Shown: positions 11,785 to 24,294 of the stretch, in pieces | How the letters are laid out: every line of letters starts with the position of its first letter | Numbering within the stretch: position 1 is the stretch's first letter | Notes under the pieces: model-generated | What the model was told of the DNA's origin: nothing | Databases searched by the model: none | Seen by the model: the letters and a program-made list of their open reading frames with translations, nothing else | Assembly: GCA_037074615.1 (NCBI GenBank) | Contig: CM073515.1 | Span: forward strand, 18,995,001-19,059,000 | From: Leucaena leucocephala | Lineage: Eukaryota > Streptophyta > Magnoliopsida > Fabales > Fabaceae | Direction: 5' to 3' | Length of the DNA stretch: 64,000 bases | Program-made: the position numbers and the translations under genes

Positions 11785-12764
11785 TTTCTCCTCCCCTTAA
11801 AATAAATTTCGTCCTCAAAATTTTAGGGTTAAACCTCTATTCATTTCTTGATGAATAGTTTCTCTAAGGAGAATGTCCCTTTCTTTCATATAAAACTTTC
11901 TCATATACTCTTATATTCTAGAGTTTTTGTTGACTACTCATCATACTTCTTAGTGCAGTCACTTATTACTCATCTGAGTATCTAGCAGAATTTTCTAAAC
12001 ATCCACAAAACTTTATCTCTCATTCTCATATTATCATACATTCATACATTTTTATCATCTTTACTAACTCATCATAATACAGAGAGAGGACTTATATCAT
12101 TATTCTTTTTTTGTTGCTTTACTGCTAAACAGGAGCACATAAGAGCATATAGGAGCACATACTCGAACATGCATAATGCCTGGCCAGCATGCTACAGGAC
12201 TACATACCTACTCATGAATGCAAAGCACTAATATTAGAGGTCAACCATTCCTTCTCTTAATATGCACAACTCTAACCATTGGAGCTTGCATAGCTCTATC
12301 ACATAGAGCTTGCACTGCTCTAACATTCGGAGCTTTAGTATATTTTACAAACATAACATAACATATCATAACAAAATGCTTGGCATTTTATGCAAGGAGT
12401 GAAATCTCTCATTTGCTCTTTCACATGTAATTCATCATTCAAAAATCTTATCTCTTTCAAAAATAGAGCCTCTCAATCTGTTATAGGGCTAGCTATAAAG
12501 CCACTTCATAGTGTACTTCTTAATATATATTTCTCGTAAAGTATCTCATTACGTGCTTTTCATAGCATATCTCATCACATATCATTTATGCCATATCATG
12601 GCATATCTGACCACATCTGGCGATATCATAGTCTATCTGGCCTTGTCATAAAACATTCTCTTTTAACTTAAAATATTGCTAGCCTTTAAGAAAATTCTTC
12701 TAAATATTTCCTTTCAAACCCATTTCATTTGGACTTGACATAAGGGTTATATTCTCTTTCTGTT
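11785..12764 (-). mobile_element. N-family internal region, minus orientation, cut by T2
   Basis: It starts with the polypurine tract (AGGGGAGGAGAAA on the minus strand, about 11785-11797) next to the LTR end. It continues as the reverse complement of the internal tails seen at 21800-22164 and 27598-27886. From about 12120 it diverges into sequence I cannot match confidently elsewhere in the window. It is interrupted at 12765 by the T2 LTR. No coding is visible. Confidence 0.65.
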
Positions 12765-15700
12765 TGTCACATTCTTCCTTTTAACCTCAATTATACTCCA
12801 TTAAAAGTGATTGGAACCAATTACATGATCATTTGCTTTGAAAACATCCATTTACAAAAGATTTGCTCTCGGGTACTGTTCATTTGGTAATTCCAGAACA
12901 TGTATCCTACTTTGAAAATTCATAATTAATTGTAGAAAAATCAAAATAATGTGGTTCCAATTTATAATGAAATATATTTCATAAATATTTGAGGAAAAAA
13001 ATATGAAATTGAGGTTATCTTGTTCACACGAAATCAGTTTATTGGTTAAAATATTGTTCATTTGGTAAAATCTGGAAGTTCCAGTTTCTTTGCCTTAATT
13101 TTAAAAATTCATTTCTCTCTGGTTACTTATCCAAATTAACTATATTACATATGGATTTGAAGGTATAGATGTCATATTTAATCTCATAAAATTTCATAGA
13201 AAAACTCGTTCATTTGGTATATGAAATCATTGCATGAACGTCACTGCCTCTCAACACTCATTTTATCTCAATTCCAGATCTTACTTCCAACTTTGGAAAA
13301 TCCTAACAATTCGTATACTTATCCAAATGAGGCATTCTTGGTGTTCATTTAAATCTCTGTATCTTAAATTTTATCATGCCAAATTTTAAACTAAAACTCG
13401 TTGATTTAGGCATCATAATCATCGTCACATCACCACTACCTCGGAACAGGTTTATGAAAACATACACCATGCATACTAGCATATCACCCCATAGTGTCAT
13501 GTAAGTCATGTAACTTATTATACAAACTTATTCATCAACATTTACTCTCTTCCCTTGAGAGGATCCAGCACCTAAAACATAGTTATGCATGTGGAAGGAA
13601 TGAGATTTCATGAAAATCCTAATAGCAAGTTACACAAACTATATTATCATGCATGAATAATTGGATACTCAACATGTTATCATGAGATGGGAGCTACTTC
13701 ATAATGGTACATAAGCAAACTCTAACATGCATATTGTCATGACATAACTTGCAAGGAGTTTCAATTATTCATACTTCATCATAACATGATGATATAAGCT
13801 CAAGCTCAACCAAACACCATAATCAACAAGCAAGCAAGACAATTAAACAAACATGAGTTATAGTTAGGTATCCTTGCTACCTCTTAGCTATCTTGGTCAA
13901 TACCTTCTTGAAGTGCTTTCTTTCCTTCACATATGTCAAAACCTAGCTATTACAACATAATATCAAGTTACAATTCAACTTGAAACTAAATCCAAGACTA
14001 GGTTTTCACTAGCTCCCTTTCTTTCTCTAATTTATGTTTCCTACTTCCACCTTTCCAAAATAAATTCTCATGGTTCATTTCCACATAATTTTTCATGTAG
14101 AATCCAAATATGAAATCAGAATTTCCAAAATCAAAACATACCAATTGCTATAGTACCATACCGAAATGGATGTCCCTTTTTCAAAAAGTTCACATTTTGA
14201 TTCCAATGTTTCAAATACTTGTTCTCCTACTTTATCCCCACACAATTTTCCATTTTAAACTCATTGGAAGAATCAAACTCATGAAATTCCATCATATGAA
14301 CAGTAACACATATAGTACCAGCAAGAACACAAAACCCTAAATCCAAACATACTTGAATTCCCAAGCTTATACCACTTGATTCTAGCTTGTTTAAGCTTGT
14401 CTAAACTATCCATAACATAAAAATCATATTTTAACCATATATGAGCAGCACTTCCAGCTGAAACCATAAGGGAAATATAGCATGAAAACCCCTTAAAACC
14501 ATGAGCTAACTTGCTAGAACAAAGCTCAAAATCAAGGGAGATGATTACCTTGCTTGTTACTTCACTTTAGTTGCTTCTTTCTTGGTTGAATGGAAATTTT
14601 GCAAGAGTTTTCCTATGGTTCACCATGCATGCCGAAGTGATCTGAATAGGGGGTATTTATAGAGAAATTTGGGTTGAAATGGATGGCCAAGATTGATTTG
14701 GTTACTATTTGATCTAAAGGCTCACATTTATTCTTGGATTTAACTTTTTCTAAAAGGAATAATTATGACATCATGTGGTACAGCTCATGGGACACCTAAG
14801 AGGGTTAGGTGTCGTGCTTCCCATGTAAAGAAGGTTCTAGAAAAATTCCAGTCCAATCCGGGTCTGATCGAAGCAGTTTCATAACAACCAGACTATTTTC
14901 TATTATGAATTTTTTTATAATATACCAGGATATGTATTATGTCTTGGAAATCAATATCTAGTCTTATAATAACATTGAAAATGATATACTGAATATTTAT
15001 CTGCCATCCATCCCTTGGAAAATGACCAAAATACCCTTAGCGACCTTTCCTACACTGTACTAACCCTAAGGACAAAATCGTCATTTTACACCTCTGTATA
15101 CTACCTCAGGGTGTATATGGGCTCTAAATAATCCTCTTTATACTATATGACACGTTTTTAGCCTATTTGGAGTTATCAAAATGACCTCTATCTACTACTG
15201 GTACAGTATTGGCATCCGGGGGTATTTTCGTAATTTCGCACTTTTCCTGGACTGCTCTGGTCTCTGGCCCACTTAACTGTCCAATCACCTTAATGGGCTC
15301 ATGATGGAAACATTTGGGCCTTATTATGGGCTTATTACCTGTATTGCCTTTATGGCCCAATTTACAATACAACTCTCCCAATCCTATTTATCGGGTATTT
15401 TATTTCACTGTAAAATCCCGTATGGTTTCTACAGGATTCCTTTTCTAACTCTCTCAATTTTATAAATTCATATATTAAATATATAAATTTTCTATAAGGT
15501 CTCATCTGATTATGAGATATGAAAAAATACTGTAATAATTCCTTCTGACTTCAAAAATTTATATCAATTAATCAGGACCTCAAATCAAAATTCTGTGTTA
15601 CGTTAAACTGACCAGAATATTTTTATCTATCTATTGGTAAAATTTGGGTCTAATCTGATTCCAGGCATTTTTGGCTTGTTTTGTCTCAACTTTTTCATAT

Positions 15701-15961
15701 TTACATTTATGTCCGTTAACTTTTGAATAATTACACTTTAGTCCCTGAACTTTTCATTAATTGCATTTAGGTCCCTCCTTTTATTTCTACTTCAACCTTT
15801 TGTCGTCAAACTTTTCAATTTGCATTTTGGTCCCTATTCTTTCCTTAGTTATTAATCCATCCCTTTCTGTTCCCAATCTGATACAGTTTATTCCAAGAAT
15901 CTTATATCCATTGCAGATAAACTGTATAGGTATATCAGGTCAGAAAATTAGGGAGATGACA
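12765..15961 (-). repeat. 3' LTR of T2 (decayed Tekay-like chromovirus)
   Basis: A 3197-bp LTR from TGTCACATTC at 12765 to GAGATGACA at 15961. It is immediately followed by the polypurine tract (plus strand TTTCTCTCCCCCTT, 15962-15975), fixing it as the 3' LTR of a minus-strand element. TATTTATA at 14654-14661 is the minus-strand TATA box, with a donor-like CAAG|GTAATC (GT at 14547-14548) downstream of it. The solo LTR at 50845-54041 belongs to the same family and has the same overall length. The 5-bp left flank is CTGTT; no right partner exists because the element is truncated. Confidence 0.85.
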
Positions 15962-16014
15962 TTTCTCTCCCCCTTAAAATAAATTTTGTCCTTGAAATTT
16001 ACATTACATATACA

Positions 16015-19000
16015 TTAAGGAAATAGTTCAGGGTATATTTCTCTCATCTTTTCCTCTACTTCCTAGGTAGCTTCACTCTCTGTTAATCCCTTCCAGACAA
16101 CCTTAATTAGAGGGATCTACTTATTTCACAACTGCTTGACCTTTCTATCTACAATATGTACTGGTCCAACTTCATAAGTCAGGTCATCTCGCAGTGCAAT
16201 ATCATCCTGCTCAATCACATGTGATGGATCTGGAACATACTTCTTTAACTAGGAAACATGGAACACATCATGAATCTTGCTGAGATGCGGAGGAAGAGCT
16301 AATTTGTAAGCCACTTATCCTACTCTTGAGAGGATCTGAAATAGCCCAATGTATCTAGGGTGCAGCTTCTTCACTTTGATCGATCGTCCGGCTCCTGTTG
16401 TCAGAGTCAACTTAAGGAATACATGGTCTCCTTCTTCAAACTCCAACGGCTTCCTTCTAACATCAGCATAACTCTTCTGTCTGCTTTGACCCGTTAATAG
16501 CCTTTTTCTGATCTTATCAATTTGTACTGCTGTCTGGTCTACTATATCAGGAACAAGCATCCTCCTTTCGCTCAACTCCACCCAGCATAAGGGAGATCTA
16601 CACTTTCTTCCATACAACGCTTCAAATGGAGCCATCTGAATGCTAGCCTGATAACTATTGTTATAGGCAAATTCTATCAATGGTAGATGGACATCTCAAC
16701 TCCCTTTGAAATCCAAGACATAAGCTCTCAACATATCCTCGAGCGTCAAGATCGTTCTCTCAGATTGACCATCTGTCTGAGGATGGTAGGCTTTACTAAA
16801 TCTGAGAGTAGTGTCCATTTCTTTATATAGAGCTTGCCAAAAGTTTGATGTAAACTGAGGATCTCTGTCAGAAATGATACTACTGGGAATACCATGTAGT
16901 TTAATAATCTCTTTTACATAGAGTTTTGCCAGCTTCTCCAGAGAATCCTTTTTATTAATTGCCAGGAAATGAGCTGACTTCGTTAATCGGTCAATTACCA
17001 CACATATAGCATCATGCTTAGTAGGAGTTATGGGCAGTCCTTCAACCAAATCCATGGCAATGCTGTCCCATTTCCACTCGGGTATCTCTAGTGGTTGTAA
17101 TTTCCCTGCTAGCTTCTGATGCTCAACTTTCACCTTTTGACATGTCAAACATTTGGACACATAATTTACAACATCTTTCTTCAATCCAAGCCACCAAAAT
17201 AAACTCTTAACATCATGATACATCTTTGTCATACCTGGATGTACTATATACTTGCTTTTATGTGCCTCCTCTAGGATCTTCTCTCTTAGTCCCATTGCAT
17301 TGGGAATATATGGTCATCCCCTAAATCGTAGTAATCCATCTTGGGACACATCAAAATTTTTAGTTTCCCCCCTTTCCAGCTTACCTTTGAACATCTCAGC
17401 ACACTTATCCTGCTCCTAAGCCTCTTTTATCTCATCCTCAATGAAAGCTTTAATCTGCATTCCTCTATAAGAACTTTCTGATGTCTGTATTTGATACAGA
17501 GGACTCCAATCTCGTACATCTTCTATCAATTCTAGCTCTTTAATCATAAGACTAGCAACCTGTACCAGCTTTCTGCTCAAGGCATCGGCCACTACATTAG
17601 CTTTTCTTGGATGGTATTTAATCTGGAAATCATAATCCTTCAGAAATTCCATCCATCTCTGTTGCCTCATGTTTAATTCTTTCTAATCTTGCAGGTACTT
17701 CAGGCTTTTATGATCACAGTACAGTTCTATGGTAGCTCCATACAAGTAATGCCTCCATATCTTGAGAGCATAAACTACCACTACAAGCTCCAGATCATGA
17801 GTGGGATAATTCTCTTCATGTAGCTTTAACTGCTGAGAAGCATAGGCTACCACTCATCCCTATTGTATCAACACACATCCCAACCCCTGCTTGCTAGCAT
17901 CAGTGTAGACTACATAAGTCTGAGTTGGGTATGGAATAATCAGCATAGGAGTCATGGTTAATCTCTGCTTTAGTTCATGAAAAGTGGCCTCACACTTCTC
18001 ATCCCACTTGAACTGCTGATTCTTTCTGGTCAGCTTAGTTAACAGTAGAGCAATTCGAGGAAAGTCCTTAATAAATCTTCTATAATACCCTGCTAAGTCC
18101 AAAAAACTTCTGATCTCTGTCATTGTCCTTGGTTGTTCCCAGCTTAGCACTGCTTCAACTTTACTAGGATCTACAGCTACCCCTTCGTGAGATATGACAT
18201 GACCGAGAAATTTAACTTCTTGCAGCCAAAACTCACATTTGCTAAGCTTAGCATAGAGTCATTTCTCTTTAAGAGTACTAAGAACAATCCTCAAATGCTC
18301 TTCATGCTTTACAGTAGATTTAGAGTACACTAAGATATCATCAATGAAGACTACCACAAACTGATCTAGATAAGGCCAAAAGATTCTGTTCATGTAATCC
18401 ATGAAAATTGCAGGCGCATTCGTCAGACCAAATAGCATCACTAAGAATTCAAAATGTCCATAGCGAGTCCTGAACGTAGTTTTTGAAATATCATCTGCTT
18501 TGATTATGAATTGGTGGTAACCTGATCTCAGATCAATCTTAGAGAATAAGCTTGCTCCAACCAACTAGTCTAGCAAATTATCAATTCAGGGAAGAGGGTA
18601 CTCATTCTTAACAGTAATCTTATTTAACTCTCGATAGTCAATGCACAATTTGAGACTGCCATCCTTCTTCTTGACGAATAACACTGGAGTACCCCACGGA
18701 GAAACACTAGGTTAGATGAAACCCTTCTCTAATAGCTCCTCTATCTGCTTTTTAAGTTCAATCATCTCATTTGGATCCATACGATATAGGGCTTTGGATA
18801 TTGGTCCAGCTCCAGGTACGATGTCGATTGTAAACTCCACTTCTCGTTCTGGAGGCAATCCTTGAATCTCCTTTGGAAAGACTTCAGGAAATTCTTTGAC
18901 CACTAGAATCGCTTCAATTCCTTCTTCCACTTCTGCTTGGCCATAAAAGAAAACTATGTATCCCTGACATCCTTTTCGTAGACATCTATTTGCCTGAGCC

Positions 19001-19395
19001 TCTGTCAGTAAATTCAGTTTCACTTCTGGATTCATATTTGTAGTTTGTGGACAAAGAAATAGAGTTTTGTTCTTATAATCCAGCATTACATTATTGGCAA
19101 ACAACCAATTCAATCCAATTATGACATCAATTTCATGAAATGGCATGCATATTAGGTCAAGAGTAGTGCAACAACATTCATATCGAATGATACTATTTAG
19201 GCAGACATCTAATGTAACTACTTTAGCATTTGTAGGGGTTATGAAACATATGGCATAATGTAGCTTACTAATTATAAGGCCTAAACGTTTAGCACATTCA
19301 TAAGAAATAAAGGAATGACTTGCACCCGAATCAAACATAGCAATCACAGCATGATTATTGAGATAGATGATACCATGGATCATCTCGGGTGATCT
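16015..19395 (-). pseudogene. pol: T2 pol: protease-RT-RNase H-integrase-chromodomain, many in-frame stops
   Basis: Chromovirus pol, homologous over its length to the T1 pol at 38126-41506. In order on the minus strand: aspartic protease with DSGASHSFIS (about 19325); reverse transcriptase with YGHFEFLV and the catalytic FIDDILVYS; RNase H with YTDASKQG; RNase H/connection DHKSLKYL and KANVVADALSRK; integrase zinc finger ending KCLTCQKVK; integrase core DRLTKSAHF, SDRDPQFTSNF and TDGQSERT; then the GPY region and a chromodomain-like tail ending at 16015-16017 (TAA). All open blocks lie in one frame, so decay is by stop codons and not frameshifts. Clear examples are a Trp to stop just after DFKGS and CAG to TAG after IKEA. 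It cannot encode full pol. The gag-pol boundary stop (19396-19398) matches that of T1. Confidence 0.92.
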
Positions 19396-19935
19396 CTATG
19401 CCTCTTCCCTTGTCATTGGAAATAGTCGCCCTTGAGTGCGCGGCCTTTGATCATCAACTGGTTGAGGACAATTCCTAGAGAAATGTCCAGGCTTCCCACA
19501 TGTGTAACAGACATTCTGCCCCATCAAGCATGGTCTGTCTCCATGGTTCTGCCCATATTTGTCACATACTCTAGACCTCTTATCTCTATTATGTATGTTG
19601 CCCCTGTAATTTCCTCTATTAGGCTTTCAGTTCTGCTGTCACTGCCTTTTCCTTTTCTTGTTATAGCCACTGCCACTAGCTGCATTTCTATTCTGGTTAG
19701 GTCTCTCAGGAGCAGTAGTCTATCTACTCATTGGTTTCATTAGCATCCGGTGATTCAAGTTTTTCTCAATAATTCTGCAGGCCTCTACTACTTTATTGAA
19801 CTGATGATACTGTTGGGAGTTATCTGATCCTTCAGAGTAGTATTTAATCCCCTGATCATCCTCTCTGTTATCCATCGTTCATCATCTACCTGTCGTAGGT
19901 AAGTGGAATACTAGAAAAGACGGATGAACTTTGCT
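19396..19935 (-). pseudogene. gag: T2 gag, C-terminal part with zinc knuckle, truncated
   Basis: The nucleocapsid zinc knuckle CYTCGKPGHFSRNC (CX2CX4HX4C) is intact near 19468-19509, preceded by PCLMGQN. An in-frame UAG at 19396-19398 ends gag at the same alignment position as in T1. The upstream part of gag aligns with T1 to about 19935. There it breaks off inside the segment equivalent to T1 RLSQYST and joins N LTR sequence. The N-terminal half of gag, the leader and the 5' LTR of T2 are missing. Stops interrupt the frame between about 19600 and 19900. Confidence 0.85.
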
Positions 19936-20217
19936 AACCAAGCTCAAGTACTCTGAAGGCTCAGTTCCCAAGAAACACCTCTTTCTTTTCTATTATGCCC
20001 ACAGGGACTTTAACTATTCATGATTTAGTCCCTAAATTTTCACTTACTTGCAATTTAGTCCCTGAACATCATTTGTATACTTCTGGGACTCCTACACAAT
20101 AGGGTCTAGTAGCCTACATTTTTTAGGCTACATACTAGGGTTCTAGGCCTAAATGCCATAAAAGTTTCTAAGAGCCTATTGGATAGTACAGATAGAAGAG
20201 AAAATGAGGATGTTTTA
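19936..20217. repeat. Chimeric N LTR fragments joining T2 to an N element
   Basis: About 19936-20145 is the end portion of an N LTR in minus orientation (from the AACCAAGC region to TTCTAGGCCTAA), lacking its last bases. About 20146-20217 is a short plus-strand patch ending in the LTR terminus ATGAGGATGTTTTA. The priming-site match TTTTGGTATCAAA follows at 20218. Two opposite LTR ends are thus fused with most of each missing, consistent with illegitimate recombination. Confidence 0.6.
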
Positions 20218-22164
20218 TTTTGGTATCAAACTTACCTACTTGGAAGTAAGAAAATGAGAGTTAAGTGACTAAGAAGTTAGCTCACGTATTGAATTCTGTG
20301 TTACAAAGAAAGAAGTTTATAATATTTCAAGAGAGAAAGGTAGCCACAGTTTCAAAGATAAAGAGACTCCCCAATTTAAGAAAGAGTACTAAGCAAGAGT
20401 AAGATAAAGTATGAAGGGTTGAGTCTATACCCTAGTAAGAGGGTAATGTGTCATCCTAAATGAGTAATTATGTCAGATTCCTAAATGAATGTTTGGGATC
20501 TGGAAGATAATGTGATGAGGAAAGAATATTTTAAAGTTTACTCAGTTAATTGTTCAATTGCAGTGTACGTATGATGGATGGTTGAGCAAATTTATCTGAT
20601 GATGATATGGCTTATGTTGCCATAAGTTATTATGAATAGTTGCATCTCCTTGCAGTTGTCATATGATGACAAGCATGTTAAAGTATACTATGAATACTCC
20701 TCTCATGCAGTAAATACAAGGTAGAGTTTATGATGAAATGAGAAAGTTATGTTTCTCCCATACTATAGGACATGCAATAAGAATATACCTAGGATGATAA
20801 ATAGTCTCAGTAAGTGGGACAGTTGTTACAGTATGATTGGGGTTACTCAGATATTTCTATAGACTTATGAATATACTACTAGGGCCATTTCTTATGTTAG
20901 GGTTACAGTAAGTACCAAGAAGGTGGTAGTGTTATAACTCTATCAAAAGAAATGGTATATAGAAAGAGTAAGAGATAACAATAAAGAGATTGTTTTCATA
21001 TCACTTTTCAGATAAGAGTTGGATATAAAACAGATGGCTCTCAGATAGAGCTAGATCTAGATGAGTTCAGATCACTCTTTAGATAAAGTTAGATCTAATA
21101 CAGATTGCTCGCAGTTAGAGTATAGTTCAAATGGCTCGCAGTTAGAGTACAGATTTAAATAAGAAGTTATGATGATGCCATAGCAATAGAATGTAATGGC
21201 AGGTAGTTAGACCATAATTAGTAAGCAACAATAAAGTAAGAAAGATGAGAAGGAACTCTTGAGTAAGAGGAAAAATAAGTAAAGTCTTGGTAAATAATAT
21301 GGGCTACTGAATGTATTTTAAATTTTTTATTAAGTTATCAACAAGTGCAAGTAGTTAACCTTATAACTTAGTCTGTTGAATGAGATCTTTAAGAGATGAT
21401 GATATAGTATAACAAAATCACAGAGGATTTTGGAGGGTCGCAGTTAGATCCTAGCATGGCTCAAGGGTCACAGTTAGATCCTAACAGCTTTAGAGTCACA
21501 GTTATATTCTGAAGAGGCTTAGGGTTGATTGCAGTTAGATCCCGAGGTCACAGTAAGACCTAGCCTAATGAAAGTAAGGAGCCATGAAGAAATGAGAACA
21601 ATACAATATCTCTTTGGAATGATGAGTACCAAAGACGAAGTTAAGGTAAGGAGCTTCACAAGTTAATTAACTCCTCTAGAAAACCTATTTATAATGATTT
21701 TCCTCAAATAGCCTAGATTATATACAGACTAAACTTAGTTTACCCTTATGAAGATGGAGTCCAAGTTCAAGTTTGAGTACTGATATTCAAAAAGTTTTGT
21801 AAAAGTATGCCTGAGGAATAGAGAAGAGAACCCCATATATTTTGAGAATAGAAAAGTATGAGTAGATAAATCCTTCAGATAAGGATAAAGAGATTAAAAG
21901 GGTAGCGAGACCCAGAGAAGAGGGTCTAAGATAGAGTAACAATATAACGTAGTTATACGAGAAAGGGTATAAATGCCACAAAAGGTTGGCAAAAATGCAC
22001 AAAGTTATGTGAAATAGTCAGAAAAGTTAAGAAGAGGTAAAAAATTAAGAAAGTGTTATGAAATGAAAGGGAAATTCTCCTCAAAGAAAACTATTCATAA
22101 AGGAATGAATGGAGATTTAAACCTCAAATTTCGAGCATGAAATTTTTTTAAAAGGGAGAAGAAA
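20218..22164 (+). mobile_element. N-family internal region with priming site, gag relic and polypurine tract
   Basis: It begins with the initiator-Met tRNA priming-site relic TTTTGGTATCAAA directly after an LTR end. It then jumps almost at once to the gag relic (about 20248-20310), so nearly all of the leader is deleted. The remainder matches 1-1825, including GCAGTTAGA motif clusters at about 21100-21150 and 21435-21565. It ends with a purine-rich tract before the LTR at 22165. Total internal length is about 1.95 kb with no pol. Confidence 0.75.
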
Positions 22165-23548
22165 TATCATATCCTAATTTTTGGACCTAGAAGTCTAGTA
22201 TGTAGCTTGAAAAAGGTAGGCTACTAGACCCTATTATACAGGAGTCCCAAAAGTATACAAATGATGTTTAGGGACTAAACCGCAAGAAAGTGAAAATGCA
22301 GGGAAAATAGTGAAAGTCCATGTGGCCATAATGGAAAAGTAAGAGGTGTTTCTTGGGAATAAAGTCACTAGAGTGTTTGGGCTTGGTTAGAAACCCAAGA
22401 ATAGAAATCCAAGAGCCCAAAAATGTCGGCCCAAGGATTATGGAGTTTAAGAGGCATTAAAATAATATTTTAGTGCTTTTCCATATAGTAAAATTACCCG
22501 GCTAAGGATAGAACTGGGAAAAGTGATCAGATATGACTTTTGACCATAAGATGCCATGAAAGGTGTCCTCATGGGACCCACAAGGTGCCACATGGTATGA
22601 TTACAGGAAAAGAAGAAAATTTAAGGACACATGACATGAGATTAGAAAAAGTAGAAAAAGTAAAGAGGACACATGGCACAATCTCAGCCGCTCATACCAG
22701 GAAAATGCTCTGGTAATTAAGTCAACTAGTGAGGTGTCCCAAGGGCCCCACCAATTGCTCCATATACCCCCTAAGGTGTCCCCTGATGTGTCCTTGGATG
22801 ATGTTATGTTAGTGAGTCATCAAGGAGGATGATATCATAGTGATGATGCAGGCAAAGCTTCTTGAGGAAGCTAAGCAATCTGGGCCCTTCATCATGATTC
22901 AATCTGGACCATTCATTCCACCTCCACTCACCTATAAATAGGCCACCCCTCCCTCAAGGAATGCCACAGCCAAGAGCCAAGAAAGAATAGAAAGAGGGAA
23001 AGAAAGGAAGGAGTTATGGTGGAACCAGGAGTAGTCTAAGGAGTTTAGGGACTGGGCAGAGCTTACGAATGAGGTAAGTAAGGTATCTAGTCCCTACTCT
23101 AATAAAGTAGAGGATTGCTCTTAGTGGTTAGAATAGAGAAATATGTCTATTAATAAAGGTAGCTATACTGGATAATAATAAAGATATTATTATGCTATAT
23201 ATAGGCTTTGACTTATGAAAATAAGGGACCTTAGAGGCAAGGCTATGAGTAAGAAGGAAAGGATACACACCAGATAGTAAACTTACATACTTGTATGCTT
23301 ATACTGCTTGGATGTTTTATGTGATATTTTCTTACTTTGATGATGTGAAGCATGTATGATTAAGTAATGCTCTATTTCTTTTTATACTATGGTCATATGT
23401 TATAATTAAGTAACATGGAAGCATGTATGTTATCATGATGCAAGCATGATCATTAAGTACACACATAGTAACATCAAGCATATAGTTGCATACAATGTTT
23501 GGTTTTCATTTGCTACTGAGATTTCTCCAGAAATCTCACCCCTATCTC
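22165..23548 (+). repeat. N-family LTR (short type), 3' truncated
   Basis: Starts TATCATATCC (mutated TG terminus) after the purine tract. It holds the AGCTTCTTGAGGAAGCT palindrome at about 22857, a TATA box at 22933-22940 and a donor-like GAG|GTAAGTAAG (GT at 23074-23075). It ends near 23548 in the GAGATTTCTCCAGAAATCTC stem, where minus-strand leader sequence starts. Confidence 0.75.
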
Positions 23549-24294
23549 TTAACTCTTTCTTTCTATTAGTCTCAGTCTACTTGGACTAGATTATAGTTCC
23601 TCTGTCTCGGGAACATCAGCTTTCTATCTATTAATCATCTTATCTCTAACTATTGGTTCTTTTGTTCAGGAAACACTAGCTGAACAAATTATTTCATAAT
23701 GTAGATCTACTCAGATAGAGGATCTACTTCTGAACATTGTCTTAAACTAATATGTCATATCTCCTTACTTTATACTATCTAGCTTGATTATGCTTTGTAC
23801 TAGTCCTCTGGTTGATTAACTGCAACCAGGTTGGTACCTTCATTATCATCACGACTATAACGTCTGGCAGCTTTTCTTGACCTAGGACTGGTCAACTTCT
23901 ATTTCTATCAATAGAGAAAACTGGTCTCCAGATGTTATCCTGCTTAGTCCAGCTATATCATGCTGAGAAACATGAGACCTCAGCGGTAAAGGCTGACTAA
24001 GACTAACTACTTCCTTGAAGATTACCTTGCCCCGCTGTAAGGTATGGGGTACTGTTCTATCTAGATAGGTGTTACTGTCTCTTAGTAGTGAACACCATCC
24101 CCATATTTTCTACTAGAGGGAAACCTCTTAGTTCAAATCTCTAACTATTCCAGAGCATCACTGAGCTAGAACCTCCTGTTCTGTGCCTGAATCTTATGCT
24201 ATGAGCCAAAACCCTTTGTTCTATACTAGAACCCTCTCGATTTTGTACCAGAACCTTATACTCTGAGCCAGAATCCACTGCTCTGATACCAAAA
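23549..24294 (-). mobile_element. N-family 5' leader with priming site, minus orientation
   Basis: Reverse complement of the leader at 48555-49300. At its right end, 24281-24294 reads CTCTGATACCAAAA, i.e. TTTTGGTATCAGAG on the minus strand. That is the initiator-Met tRNA priming site, adjacent to the LTR at 24295. Next to it the leader holds several degenerate repeats of the priming-site neighbourhood (24150-24280, GAGCCAGAA and GAGCCAAAA). The segment contains 23731-23735 TGAAC, which matches the empty target of the N1 insertion. No open frame. Confidence 0.75.
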
